Position numbers and translations under genes: made by a program. Under the pieces are notes generated by a model. The model made no database searches and was not told the origin of the DNA. It saw only the letters and a program-made list of their open reading frames with translations. 64,000 nt of DNA, taken from Mycolicibacterium insubricum. GTDB lineage: Bacteria > Actinomycetota > Actinomycetes > Mycobacteriales > Mycobacteriaceae. Where the stretch lies: the NCBI RefSeq assembly GCF_010731615.1, contig NZ_AP022618.1:4464001-4528000 (forward strand), read 5' to 3'. This document shows positions 17,030 through 25,159 of the stretch, one piece after another; within the stretch, counting starts at the first letter, position 1, and each line of letters starts with the position of its first letter.

Positions 17030-18298
17030 TCAGACGCTGATCTGACCCCGCTCGGCGGCCAGCGCGATATCGCTGCGATGGTGGCTGCCGGCCAGCTTGA
17101 TCCCGGCCACCCGCCGGTAGGCGTCGGTGCGGGCAGCAGCCAGATCCGCGCCGGTGCCGACGACGGCGAGTACCCGGCCGCCGGCCGACACGATGGCCCC
17201 GTCGTCGCGGCGTGCGGTGCCGGCATGCAGCACGCCGTCGGCGCCCGCACCGGTGATGGCGTCGCCGAGCCGGGGCCGTCCGGGGTAGTTCTCGGCAGCG
17301 ATGACCACGGCAACCGCGGAGCCGGGATGCCACCGCAGCGCGCCGAAGTCGGCCAGGGTCCCGGTGGCAGCGGCGTTCAGCAGCTGCCCGAGCGGGGATT
17401 CCAGCAGCGCCAGCACAGCTTGGGTCTCCGGGTCGCCGAATCGGCAGTTGAATTCGACCACCGCGGGTCCGGCGGAGGTGATGGCCAGCCCGGCGTAGAG
17501 CAGCCCGGTGAATCCGCAACCGCGCCGGACCATTTCGGCGGCAACGGGTTTGACGACGCCCTCGACGATCGCGGTGACGGTTTCGGCGGGCAGCCAGGGC
17601 AGCGGTGTGTAGGCACCCATGCCACCGGTGTTGGGTCCGGCATCGCCGTCGCCGACCCGCTTGAAATCCTGGGCCGGCAGCAGCGGCACGACGGTCTCAC
17701 CGTCCACCACGCAGAACAGCGACACCTCCGGGCCGTCCAGGAACGACTCGAGCAGCACCGGGTGGCCCTCTTCGAGCAGCTCGGCGGCGTGCGAGCGGGC
17801 GGCGTCGCGGTCGGCGGTGACCACCACACCCTTACCGGCGGCCAGCCCGTCGTCCTTGACCACCCAGGCGCGCTGGCCGGCGGGCGGACCGAAGCGGTTG
17901 AGCGCGGCGTCCAGATGGGCGGGATTGTCAACGACCTCGCTGGTCGCGGTGCGCACCCCGGCGGCGGTCATCACATCCTTGGCGAAGGCCTTGGAGCCCT
18001 CGATGCGGGCAGCGTCCCGGCTCGGCCCGAAACAGGCGATCCCGGCGGCCCGGACCGCGTCGGCCACCCCGAGCACCAGCGGCACCTCCGGCCCGATGAC
18101 GACCAGGTCGGATTCCAGGCGGCGGGCCAGCGCCACCACGGCGGCGCCGTCGGTGATGTCGACGTCGTGCTGTTCGGCGACGGTCGCTGTTCCGGCATTG
18201 CCGGGCGCCACCGCCAGGGCACTCACCTGCGGATCGCGGGCCAGGGCCAGCAGCAGGGCATGTTCACGGGCACCGGATCCGATTACGAGGACGCGCAC
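17030..18298 (-). CDS. purD: Phosphoribosylamine-glycine ligase (GAR synthetase)
   Basis: A 422-residue ATP-grasp ligase that makes glycinamide ribonucleotide, the second step of purine synthesis. It starts with the classical [15 protein letters not shown]. It also has the family segments [49 protein letters not shown] and [12 protein letters not shown]. The GTG at 18298 follows TAGGCT on the minus strand by 8 bases with no ribosome site, so the message is probably leaderless. In M. tuberculosis the equivalent gene adjoins the Rv0771 homologue; here a whole mce operon lies between them. Confidence 0.97.
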   Translation of the reverse strand: MRVLVIGSGAREHALLLALARDPQVSALAVAPGNAGTATVAEQHDVDITDGAAVVALARRLESDLVVIGPEVPLVLGVADAVRAAGIACFGPSRDAARIEGSKAFAKDVMTAAGVRTATSEVVDNPAHLDAALNRFGPPAGQRAWVVKDDGLAAGKGVVVTADRDAARSHAAELLEEGHPVLLESFLDGPEVSLFCVVDGETVVPLLPAQDFKRVGDGDAGPNTGGMGAYTPLPWLPAETVTAIVEGVVKPVAAEMVRRGCGFTGLLYAGLAITSAGPAVVEFNCRFGDPETQAVLALLESPLGQLLNAAATGTLADFGALRWHPGSAVAVVIAAENYPGRPRLGDAITGAGADGVLHAGTARRDDGAIVSAGGRVLAVVGTGADLAAARTDAYRRVAGIKLAGSHHRSDIALAAERGQISV

Positions 18299-18306
18299 AA
18301 GTGGTG

Positions 18307-18312
18307 AGCCTA
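18307..18312 (-). promoter_or_regulatory. purD -10 box
   Basis: TAGGCT on the minus strand ends 8 bases before the GTG start of purD and fits TANNNT. The box touches the end of repeat copy B (18313-18410), so anything further upstream in the purD promoter is made of repeat sequence. No clear -35 box was seen. Confidence 0.45.
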
Positions 18313-18410
18313 TCGGGCGGTTCGGCGAATGTAGGCGGAGGTGGCACGAGCGCAGCGAGTGCCGGCGTAGCCGGAGTGAAGCCGGGACCGCCCGCGACCA
18401 ACCCGGGCGG
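18313..18410 (+). repeat. 98-bp dispersed repeat, copy B (purD-mce intergenic)
   Basis: This copy aligns without gaps to 14542-14639 (minus strand). It has near-perfect terminal complementarity (CGGGCGGT at the left, ACCGCCCG at 18386-18393) and an internal hairpin, GGCAC-11 nt-GTGCC. Its open frame gives almost the same peptide as copy A (GGSANVGG...[10 protein letters not shown]) but here belongs to no credible gene. It sits in the 352-bp gap between purD and the mce operon. Confidence 0.85.
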
Positions 18411-18471
18411 TTCGCTTCGGCTCATCACCACCGTGGCGCGGTCTGCGCCTGCCACGAGTTTGCCGAAATCG

Positions 18472-18501
18472 TTGACCCCCGCGGACGCGGATGCCTACAG
18501 T
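18472..18501 (+). promoter_or_regulatory. mce operon promoter
   Basis: TTGACC (18472-18477) and TACAGT (18496-18501) are separated by 18 bp, a good housekeeping-sigma promoter. It is the only such pair in the gap before the mce operon. The start point would fall at about 18508, inside the palindrome that follows. Confidence 0.7.
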
Positions 18502-18503
18502 CT

Positions 18504-18528
18504 CAGCGAAACAAATTTTGTTTCACTG
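18504..18528. promoter_or_regulatory. 25-bp palindromic operator of the mce operon
   Basis: GAAACAAA-T-TTTGTTTC is a perfect 8-bp inverted repeat around one base (18508-18524). It extends with CAG/CTG at the ends to 11 of 12 matching arm positions. It covers the predicted start point, so a bound repressor would block the promoter. The TetR protein encoded at the end of the same operon (29125-29736) is the obvious candidate. Confidence 0.75.
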
Positions 18529-18543
18529 TTCAGGGAGGTCCTT

Positions 18544-18654
18544 TTGGGTCGGCACCGGCGACGGACGAGGCTCGGGCCGCTCGGTGCCGCCTCCCCACGC
18601 CCCGGAGCCGACCGCGCTGGCGCGGCTCCCGGCGGCGAGAGAGCCGCCCGTTGA
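18544..18654 (+). CDS. Possible 36-residue leader ORF of the mce operon
   Basis: GGGAGG at 18533-18538 is an excellent ribosome site, 5 bases before a TTG. From there a 36-codon frame runs to TGA at 18652-18654, overlapping the TTG start of yrbEA by TTGA. The peptide is very Arg-, Gly- and Ala-rich (14 basic residues including one His) and has no recognisable domain. It could couple ribosomes into yrbEA, or be a chance frame in GC-rich leader RNA. The strong ribosome site and the exact overlap are the only support. Confidence 0.35.
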   Translation: MGRHRRRTRLGPLGAASPRPGADRAGAAPGGERAAR

Positions 18655-19517
18655 CCTCATCTACCCAGCTTAATGCCCTGGTCGACGAGCGCTCGGCATT
18701 GGCGGAGATACGCGTGTGGGGCTGGCGCTACCTGCGCACGCACCCCCTGCAGTCGCTGGAGACCGTCGGCGGTCAGGTGGCACTCGGGGTACGCACCGTT
18801 GAACATTTCTTCCGCGATCTGTTCACCCGGCGCTTCCCGTTCGACGAGTTCATCAGGCAGTTGGCCTTTATGGCGGGCACCGCGGTCCTGCCGACCCTGC
18901 TGGTCACCATTCCGGTCGGGGTGACCCTGGCCATCCAGTTCGGTGTGCTCGCCGGACAGGTCGGCGCGGAGTCACTGGCCGGCGCCGCCAACGGGCTGGT
19001 CGTCATCCGCCAGGGCGCGCCGCTGGTCGCGGCGATCCTGCTGGCGGCGGCCGTGGGGTCGGCGATCAGTTCCGATCTCGGCTCGCGCACCATGCGCGAG
19101 GAGATCGACGCGATGGAGGTCATGGGGGTATCGGTCGTCCGGCGGTTGGTGGTCCCCCGGTTCGCCGCGGTCATCGTGGTCAGCCTGGCGCTGACCGGTC
19201 TGGCCACCTGCGCGGGCTTCTTCGTGGGCTACCTGTTCAACGTGTACATGCAAAGCGGCACCCCGGGATCGTTCATCGCCACCTTCGCGTCCTTCGCGAC
19301 CGTCGGCGACCTGGCGCTCGCGCTGTGCAAGGCCGTGGTGTTCGGCGCGATCGTCGGCGTCATCAGCTGCCACAAGGGTCTGGCCACCAGCGGCGGCCCC
19401 GCCGGGGTGGCGAACTCGGTCAACGCCGCGGTGGTGGAGACCATCCTGCTGCTGATGATCGTCAACGTGTCGATGAGCCAGCTATACCTGCTGCTGTTCC
19501 CGAAAACGAGCCTGTAG
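18651..19517 (+). CDS. yrbEA: YrbE/MlaE-type permease of the mce operon (YrbEA)
   Basis: A 288-residue inner-membrane permease subunit of a Mce lipid importer. Hydrophobic spans begin at about residue 65 (FMAGTAVLPTLLVTIPVGVT) and run to the C-terminus. The cytoplasmic family motif is MREEIDAMEVMGVS, the coupling helix for the MceG ATPase, which is encoded elsewhere. TTG at 18651 is chosen because ATG is absent and the length then matches the family. It opens a ten-gene operon, and yrbEB follows after 2 bases. The transported lipid is not evident. Confidence 0.9.
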   Translation: MTSSTQLNALVDERSALAEIRVWGWRYLRTHPLQSLETVGGQVALGVRTVEHFFRDLFTRRFPFDEFIRQLAFMAGTAVLPTLLVTIPVGVTLAIQFGVLAGQVGAESLAGAANGLVVIRQGAPLVAAILLAAAVGSAISSDLGSRTMREEIDAMEVMGVSVVRRLVVPRFAAVIVVSLALTGLATCAGFFVGYLFNVYMQSGTPGSFIATFASFATVGDLALALCKAVVFGAIVGVISCHKGLATSGGPAGVANSVNAAVVETILLLMIVNVSMSQLYLLLFPKTSL

Positions 19518-19519
19518 CG

Positions 19520-20380
19520 ATGGCCTCCCCGACTCCGTTCCGGCCGCCGCTGGTCACTCCGTTGCTCAGCGCGGTCGACGCTGCCGGACGACCGATCTCC
19601 CGGTCCGGGCACATGCTGTACTTCTTCGGCCGGATCATCCTCGCGATTCCACTGGCCCTGCGGCGATACCGGCGCGAATTCCTCCGCAATCTGTCCGACA
19701 TCGCGTTCGGCAACGGCTCGATCGTCGTCGGCGGCGGCACTATCGGCGTCGCGATCGTCCTCGGTATCACCGCCGGGGCGCTGCTGGCGGTGGAGGGCTA
19801 CAACGCGCTGAACCTGCTCGGACTGGGCTCGGCCACCGGGCTGCTGTCGTCCTGGGGATCCACCCGCGAGCTGGTGCCGATCATGATCGCGCTGGCGTTC
19901 ACCACCCAGGCGGGCTGCCGGTTCACCGCGCAGCTCGGCGCGATGCGGATCTCCGAGGAGATCGACGCGATGGACGCGCTGGCCATCAAACCCATCTCCT
20001 ACCTGGTCACCACCCGCGTGCTGGCCGCCGCCGTCGCCAGCATCCCCCTGTTCCTGGTGTGCCTGGCCACCGCCTATCTGTCCGCTCGGGTGGTGGTCGC
20101 CATGATCGCCGGTACGCCACCGGGCACCTACCAGCACTATTTCGAGCTGTTCGCCAGCGGCCACGACGTCATCCTGGCCATGGTCAAGAGCGTCATCTTC
20201 ATCTCGATCGCCGCCGGAATCCAGTGCTACTACGGGTACTTCGCCGCCGGCGGACCCGAGGGCGTCGGTGTCGCGGCCGGACACGCCATGCGGGCGACCA
20301 TCACCGTGGTGGTCATCCTGAACGCACTGCTGACGATGGCCATGTGGGGCGTCGACGCGGGCGCGAGGTTCGGGGGTTAG
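19520..20380 (+). CDS. yrbEB: YrbE/MlaE-type permease of the mce operon (YrbEB)
   Basis: A 286-residue second permease subunit, expected to pair with YrbEA in the membrane. It has the family coupling motif ISEEIDAMDALAIKP and several hydrophobic helices (IGVAIVLGITAGALLAV, VILNALLTMAMWG). The C-terminal third contains YYGYFAAGGPEGVGVAAG, conserved in MlaE proteins. The ATG at 19520 is 2 bases after the yrbEA stop. mceA begins at the base after its stop. Confidence 0.92.
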   Translation: MASPTPFRPPLVTPLLSAVDAAGRPISRSGHMLYFFGRIILAIPLALRRYRREFLRNLSDIAFGNGSIVVGGGTIGVAIVLGITAGALLAVEGYNALNLLGLGSATGLLSSWGSTRELVPIMIALAFTTQAGCRFTAQLGAMRISEEIDAMDALAIKPISYLVTTRVLAAAVASIPLFLVCLATAYLSARVVVAMIAGTPPGTYQHYFELFASGHDVILAMVKSVIFISIAAGIQCYYGYFAAGGPEGVGVAAGHAMRATITVVVILNALLTMAMWGVDAGARFGG

Positions 20381-21865
20381 GTGCCGAACTCCTACGATGG
20401 CGAAGCTCGCGGCCCGTCGAACCGGCGGATCTTTGTCGCGGGCCTGGTCCTGTGGCTCGCGGTCAGCTTCGCCGTCGTCCTGATGATCGCGAAATCCCGT
20501 GGGGCACTGGATCCCTTCGTCCGGGTCACCGCCGAGCTGACCAACGTGGGCGACGGGCTCCCGGCCAAATCCGACGTCAAGTTCCGCGGTGTGCTCGTCG
20601 GATTCGTCGACGCGGTCGTCCCCGCCCGCGACGATCGCCCCAACATCGTCTCGCTGAACCTGAAACCGGAGTTGGCCGGCGGCATTCCGGGTACCGTCAC
20701 CGCCCGCGTCGTGCCGTCCAATGTCTTCGCGGTGTCATCGGTGCAGCTGGTCGACAACGGGGCCGACGGCGCACCGCTGCAATCGGGCGAGGTGGTCCAC
20801 GAGGACCGGTCGCTGCCGACCGTGCTGTTCCAGACCACGCTCAACAAGCTCCGCTCGCTGCTGAAGGCGGTCGGCCGCGATCCGGATCCCAACGGGGTCG
20901 GCTGGTTGACGGCGCTCGGGGAAGCGGCCGACGGCAGAGGTGAGCAGCTCACCCAGTCCGGTCACGACCTCAACGAGATCATCGGGCAATTGAACACCGT
21001 CGTCGACGGAAAGCCCGGCCCGTCGACGATAGCGGCGCTGTCGGATGCCATGTCGGGGCTGCGCAGATCGGCACCGGAACTGCTCGACGCGCTCGAGGCC
21101 GGCATTCGCCCCATGCGCACGCTCGCCGAGCAGGATTCGGCGCTCAAGAGCTTCCTCTTCGCGGCCGGCCGAACCGTCGGGACCGCCGGTGACGCCTTCG
21201 ACAACCACGCCGACCAGATGATCCAGATCGGCTCTCAGCTGACGCCGGTGGTCGGAGTCCTCGCCGACCACCACTCCAACATCAGCCTGATCCTGGCTAA
21301 CATCCAGTACCTGATCCAGCGGGTCGTCGACAAGGTTTTCAACTGGGACACCAACAATATTCAGGCCAGGGTGGCCGTCTCGCTGACGCCCACCCGCACC
21401 TACGTGCGGGCGGACTGCCCCCGCTACGGTGACATGCTCGGGCCGAGTTGCTTCACCGCACCGGAGGTGCCGACGGCTCCGGCACTGTCGGCGTCGCTGG
21501 GATCGGTCAATCTGCCCATGCCGCCCGGCATTCCGGAGAACCGGCCCAACGTGGCTCCCCCGCGCAATTCGGTACTACCGCCCAGCCAGGGCAACCAGGA
21601 CGGGAACAACGGACCGTTGCCGACCGCCGACCCTGCGCAACCGGTGGCCCCGGCAGCCGCCGAGGACCCGGATCCCGGGACCGCGGCCGTTCCCAACTCC
21701 TACGTGGTCGGCGGCAATGTCGGACCCGTGGGCAGCCAGCTGGAGAAGGACCAGCTGGGCGCGGTGCTCGGTGGGCAGCCCACCGCGGCGACGGAAATGC
21801 TGTTGGCGCCGCTGGTGCGCGGCACCGCGATGACGGTGACGTCGAGAAGTGAGGCATCCCGGTGA
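20381..21865 (+). CDS. mceA: MCE family protein MceA
   Basis: A 494-residue Mce protein with one N-terminal membrane anchor (about residues 17-38), then a MlaD/MCE beta-barrel domain (about 45-125: LTNVGDGLPAKSDVKFRGVLVG). A long helical region and a Pro-rich C-terminal tail follow (ENRPNVAPPRN, PAAAEDPDPG). Mce proteins assemble as hexamers that form a lipid path across the periplasm. GTG is the start, immediately after the yrbEB stop. It overlaps mceB by GTGA. The disordered Pro/Asn-rich tail of about 100 residues is typical of some actinobacterial MceA proteins. Confidence 0.93.
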   Translation: MPNSYDGEARGPSNRRIFVAGLVLWLAVSFAVVLMIAKSRGALDPFVRVTAELTNVGDGLPAKSDVKFRGVLVGFVDAVVPARDDRPNIVSLNLKPELAGGIPGTVTARVVPSNVFAVSSVQLVDNGADGAPLQSGEVVHEDRSLPTVLFQTTLNKLRSLLKAVGRDPDPNGVGWLTALGEAADGRGEQLTQSGHDLNEIIGQLNTVVDGKPGPSTIAALSDAMSGLRRSAPELLDALEAGIRPMRTLAEQDSALKSFLFAAGRTVGTAGDAFDNHADQMIQIGSQLTPVVGVLADHHSNISLILANIQYLIQRVVDKVFNWDTNNIQARVAVSLTPTRTYVRADCPRYGDMLGPSCFTAPEVPTAPALSASLGSVNLPMPPGIPENRPNVAPPRNSVLPPSQGNQDGNNGPLPTADPAQPVAPAAAEDPDPGTAAVPNSYVVGGNVGPVGSQLEKDQLGAVLGGQPTAATEMLLAPLVRGTAMTVTSRSEASR

Positions 21866-22905
21866 AGAGGCCCAAGTTGATCGTCGGTGTCGGTGTCTTC
21901 CTGGCGGTTTCGATCGCGCTGACCTGGTTGGTGTTCATCACGCTGCGCCGCGAGGTCCAGGGCCCGACCAACACTTACACCGCGATGTTCACCGACGTGT
22001 CGGGGCTGAAGCCGGGTGACGACGTCCGGATGGCGGGCGTGCGCATCGGCCGGGTGGACGGCATCGACCTCGACGGCCGTCTGGCCCGGGTCACCTTCCG
22101 GATCCAGCGGGACCAGACCCTCTACGACGACACGGTCGCCACCATCACCTACCAGAGCATCATCGGGCAACGCTACGTCGGACTCGCGCCGGGCAAATCC
22201 GAGCAACACACGGCAGTGGCATCCGGCTACCGGATACCGCTGGAGCACACCCGGCCGTCATTCGATATCTCCAACCTGCTCAACGGCTTCGAGCCACTGT
22301 TCACCTTTCTGAGTCCGCAGCAGGTGGACAACCTGACCGGCGGCCTGATCAAGGCCTTCCAGGGCGACGACGGGTCGGTGCTCAACCTGATCACCCAGAC
22401 CTCGGCGTTGGCGCAGACCCTCGCCGGGCCCGACGCGGTGCTGGGCGACCTGATCACCCACCTCAACGAGGTGACCGCGATCGTGGCGGCGCAGAGCACC
22501 AACACCCAGGACCTGATCCGGCACTCCCGCAACGTCATGGTCGCCCTGTCCGAGCGCCGCGGTGAACTGGTCGATTCGGTCGGGTCCATCGGTTCGGCGA
22601 CCACGCAACTCGCCCGCGTCCTGGACGGCATGTACGCGGACCTGGACGCGATCATCACCCGCGAACCGGGATTCGTCGCGCACATGGCCGGCCCGGGTCG
22701 CGACCGGCTGTCCATGTTCGGCAGCAATCTCCCCTCGGTGTGGCGGAGCCTGTCGCGGATGACCCAGTCCGGCGCATACGTCGACGCGTATCTGTGCGAT
22801 ATCAACGTCACCGTTTTCGCCTCACTGGGCCGCGTCGTGCCCGGCATGGTGAAACTCGCCTCGCCGGGCAATATCGTGCAGCACTCACCGATCTGTTCGA
22901 AGTGA
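21862..22905 (+). CDS. mceB: MCE family protein MceB
   Basis: A 347-residue Mce protein: an N-terminal anchor (LIVGVGVFLAVSIALTWLVF), the MCE domain (FTDVSGLKPGDDVRMAGVRIG) and a helical tail. Two cysteines lie near the C-terminus (YLCDINV and the terminal SPICSK). It starts with GTG overlapping mceA (GTGA) and is followed directly by mceC. Its role is as part of the periplasmic lipid-transfer assembly. Confidence 0.93.
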   Translation: MKRPKLIVGVGVFLAVSIALTWLVFITLRREVQGPTNTYTAMFTDVSGLKPGDDVRMAGVRIGRVDGIDLDGRLARVTFRIQRDQTLYDDTVATITYQSIIGQRYVGLAPGKSEQHTAVASGYRIPLEHTRPSFDISNLLNGFEPLFTFLSPQQVDNLTGGLIKAFQGDDGSVLNLITQTSALAQTLAGPDAVLGDLITHLNEVTAIVAAQSTNTQDLIRHSRNVMVALSERRGELVDSVGSIGSATTQLARVLDGMYADLDAIITREPGFVAHMAGPGRDRLSMFGSNLPSVWRSLSRMTQSGAYVDAYLCDINVTVFASLGRVVPGMVKLASPGNIVQHSPICSK

Positions 22906-22913
22906 GGGCCGCT

Positions 22914-23996
22914 ATGTTCGATCGCTGGAGGCGGCCCATCGAGTCGGTGAACAAGACCTGGCTGGGCGCCGTATCCATCGGGGTGGTCGCCGTCGTCATC
23001 GCCGCGGTGGTGGGGCTGGCCAACCTGCCGGTCTCCGAAACCGGTTACACCGGCGAGTTCGCCCAGGCGGCTCAGATCGCTCCCGGAGACCGGGTGACCA
23101 TCGCCGGCATCGACGTCGGAAAAGTCGACAAGGTCAAGCTCTCCGGTGACTTCGTGACCGTCGCGTTCACCGTGCGCAACGGGGTCCCGGTCGGGAACGA
23201 GGCCCGGGCGGCGATCAAACTCAGCACGCTGCTGGGACGGCGCTACCTGGAGCTGTCGCCGGACGGCGACGGTGAACCGGCGCAGCGAACGATCAAACTG
23301 ACCCACACCAGCGTCCCCTACAACCTGCAGCAGACGCTGGCCGATGCGACCACCACCTTCGGGGACGTGGACGCCGACCGCATCGCCACCTCCCTCTCGG
23401 TGCTCAGCGGAGGCCTCGACGGCGTCCCGGAGGCCCTGCCGCAGGCGTTGGTCAACATCAACGCGCTCGCCGACATCGTCGTCAAACGCCGCGATCAGCT
23501 CGGCTCACTACTGGCCAACGTCGACACCGTCACCTCGATGGTCCGCGACCAGAAGGCGAATCTCGGTGCGCTGATGATCCAGGGCCAGACCCTGCTGTCG
23601 GAGATCACCACCCGCAGCGCCGCCGTGCACCGGCTGCTCGACAGCGCCACCGCGACGATCAAGACCGTCAAGACGCTGCTGAACGACAGTCCCGCAATCG
23701 ATTCCATGCTCGACGGCTTGACGCGGATGACCAACATGGTCTCCACCAACGACGCGATGCTCCGGGACCTGTTCCAGCTCATGCCGGTGGCCTTCCGGAA
23801 CCTGGCCAACGCCAGCGGAAGCGGCACCGCGCTGGACGTCAACCTCCCCGCAGGCGTGATGGTGGATTCCTGGATGTGCGCGATCAGCGCCCGGGGCAAG
23901 CAGTTCAACCTGGCCCAGTACTTCACCAACTGCAAACCCGCGGCCGACCCGTTCCCCGGCTGGCCGCCGCCGGATCCGGCAAGGCTACCGGGTTGA
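22914..23996 (+). CDS. mceC: MCE family protein MceC
   Basis: A 360-residue Mce protein with an anchor (LGAVSIGVVAVVIAAVVGLA), an MCE domain (FAQAAQIAPGDRVTIAGIDVG) and a long helical region rich in heptad-like hydrophobics. The C-terminus is SWMCAISARGKQFN...YFTNCKP, with paired cysteines seen in related Mce proteins. ATG at 22914 has GAGGG 5 bases upstream. GTG at 22902, overlapping the mceB stop, is an alternative start. Confidence 0.92.
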   Translation: MFDRWRRPIESVNKTWLGAVSIGVVAVVIAAVVGLANLPVSETGYTGEFAQAAQIAPGDRVTIAGIDVGKVDKVKLSGDFVTVAFTVRNGVPVGNEARAAIKLSTLLGRRYLELSPDGDGEPAQRTIKLTHTSVPYNLQQTLADATTTFGDVDADRIATSLSVLSGGLDGVPEALPQALVNINALADIVVKRRDQLGSLLANVDTVTSMVRDQKANLGALMIQGQTLLSEITTRSAAVHRLLDSATATIKTVKTLLNDSPAIDSMLDGLTRMTNMVSTNDAMLRDLFQLMPVAFRNLANASGSGTALDVNLPAGVMVDSWMCAISARGKQFNLAQYFTNCKPAADPFPGWPPPDPARLPG

Positions 23997-24013
23997 TCGG
24001 GAGGAGGGACGAG

Positions 24014-25159
24014 ATGGCGAAGAGGAACATACCCACACCGAGCCGGCGCGCGGCCGTCGTCGGAATCCTGTTGGTGCTCTGCGTGATTGCGCTCATCGTC
24101 GTCGACATGCCCGGCCACGGACGCAAGCCGATGACCATCACCGCCCAGTTCCCGGATGCGGTCGGCCTGTACGCCGGCAACCAGGTCGCGGTGCTCGGCA
24201 TGCCGGTGGGCAAGGTCGTCAGCGTCACACCCAAGGATCAGTTCGTCGAGGTGGTGCTCGAGGTCGACCCCGATATCGACATTCCGGCCAATGTGCAGGC
24301 GGTGACGGTCTCCACCTCCCTGCTGACCGACCGGCACGTCGAACTCACTCCCCCGTATCGCACCGGCGCCAAGCTGGCCGACGGCGACGTACTCGGGCTG
24401 AGCCGCACCCGCACCCCGGTCGAGTTCGACCGCACCCTGGCCATGGCCGACAAACTGTCTCGGTCCCTGGGCGGCGACGGCAAAGGACAGGGACCGCTGG
24501 CCGATCTCATCGCCATCGGGGACAAGGTGGCCACCGGCAGCGGGCAGGATCTCAAGGCGACATTGTCCCGGCTGTCCGACGCGCTGCGGCTGAGCAACGA
24601 CGGCGGAGCCGCTACGAGGCGCAATATCCAGGCGATCGCCGGCAACCTGGCAGAACTGACCACCGCCGCGGCCGACAACGATACGACCATCCGCCAGTTC
24701 GGTTCTCAGATCCGTCAACTCACCGATATCGCCGCCGACCAGAATCTCGGCGCTGGAAAGGCCGGAGCACAGCTCAACCAGGCGCTGGCCGAGGTGACCA
24801 CTCTGCTGGTCGACAACCGCGACAAGATCAAATCGACCATCAAGGATTCCGGCGCCCTGCTGGGGACGCTGGCGGACAAACAGCGTGAGCTCTCCGAGGT
24901 CCTCGACGTGCTGCCCATGCTGGGGGACAACATCTACGCCACCATCGACCGCAATGTGGGTGCCTTCCGGGTGCACCCGCTGCTGGACAAGCTGATGCTC
25001 AACGGCCAGATGGTGAAAGAGGTCTGCAACCTCGCCGGTATGAAGGACCTGGGCTGCAACACCGGAACGATCAACGACTATTCGCCCGATTTCGGGGCGA
25101 ACTTCTTCGCCGAAAGCATGACCGGGCTGCTGGCGAACATGGCGGGACCGCCGCGATGA
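24014..25159 (+). CDS. mceD: MCE family protein MceD
   Basis: A 381-residue Mce protein: an anchor (AAVVGILLVLCVIALIVV), the MCE domain (FPDAVGLYAGNQVAVLGMPVG), then helices. A very strong ribosome site (GGGAGGAGGGA) just before the ATG may allow independent loading of ribosomes, since the gap after mceC is 17 bases rather than an overlap. The stop overlaps the mceE start (ATGA). Confidence 0.93.
   Translation: MAKRNIPTPSRRAAVVGILLVLCVIALIVVDMPGHGRKPMTITAQFPDAVGLYAGNQVAVLGMPVGKVVSVTPKDQFVEVVLEVDPDIDIPANVQAVTVSTSLLTDRHVELTPPYRTGAKLADGDVLGLSRTRTPVEFDRTLAMADKLSRSLGGDGKGQGPLADLIAIGDKVATGSGQDLKATLSRLSDALRLSNDGGAATRRNIQAIAGNLAELTTAAADNDTTIRQFGSQIRQLTDIAADQNLGAGKAGAQLNQALAEVTTLLVDNRDKIKSTIKDSGALLGTLADKQRELSEVLDVLPMLGDNIYATIDRNVGAFRVHPLLDKLMLNGQMVKEVCNLAGMKDLGCNTGTINDYSPDFGANFFAESMTGLLANMAGPPR

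Noticed and set aside
14540..18410. Insertion sequence or composite element bounded by the two 98-bp repeats
   Set aside because: The DNA between the copies holds ordinary genes including purD. There is no transposase and the copies have no flanking target duplications, so a transposon was not called.
18301..18543. Start of an open frame at 18301 running through repeat copy B into the mce leader
   Set aside because: It has no ribosome site, begins before the mce promoter, and its first 33 residues are simply the repeat read through. Only the part from 18544, behind GGGAGG, is kept as a weak candidate.
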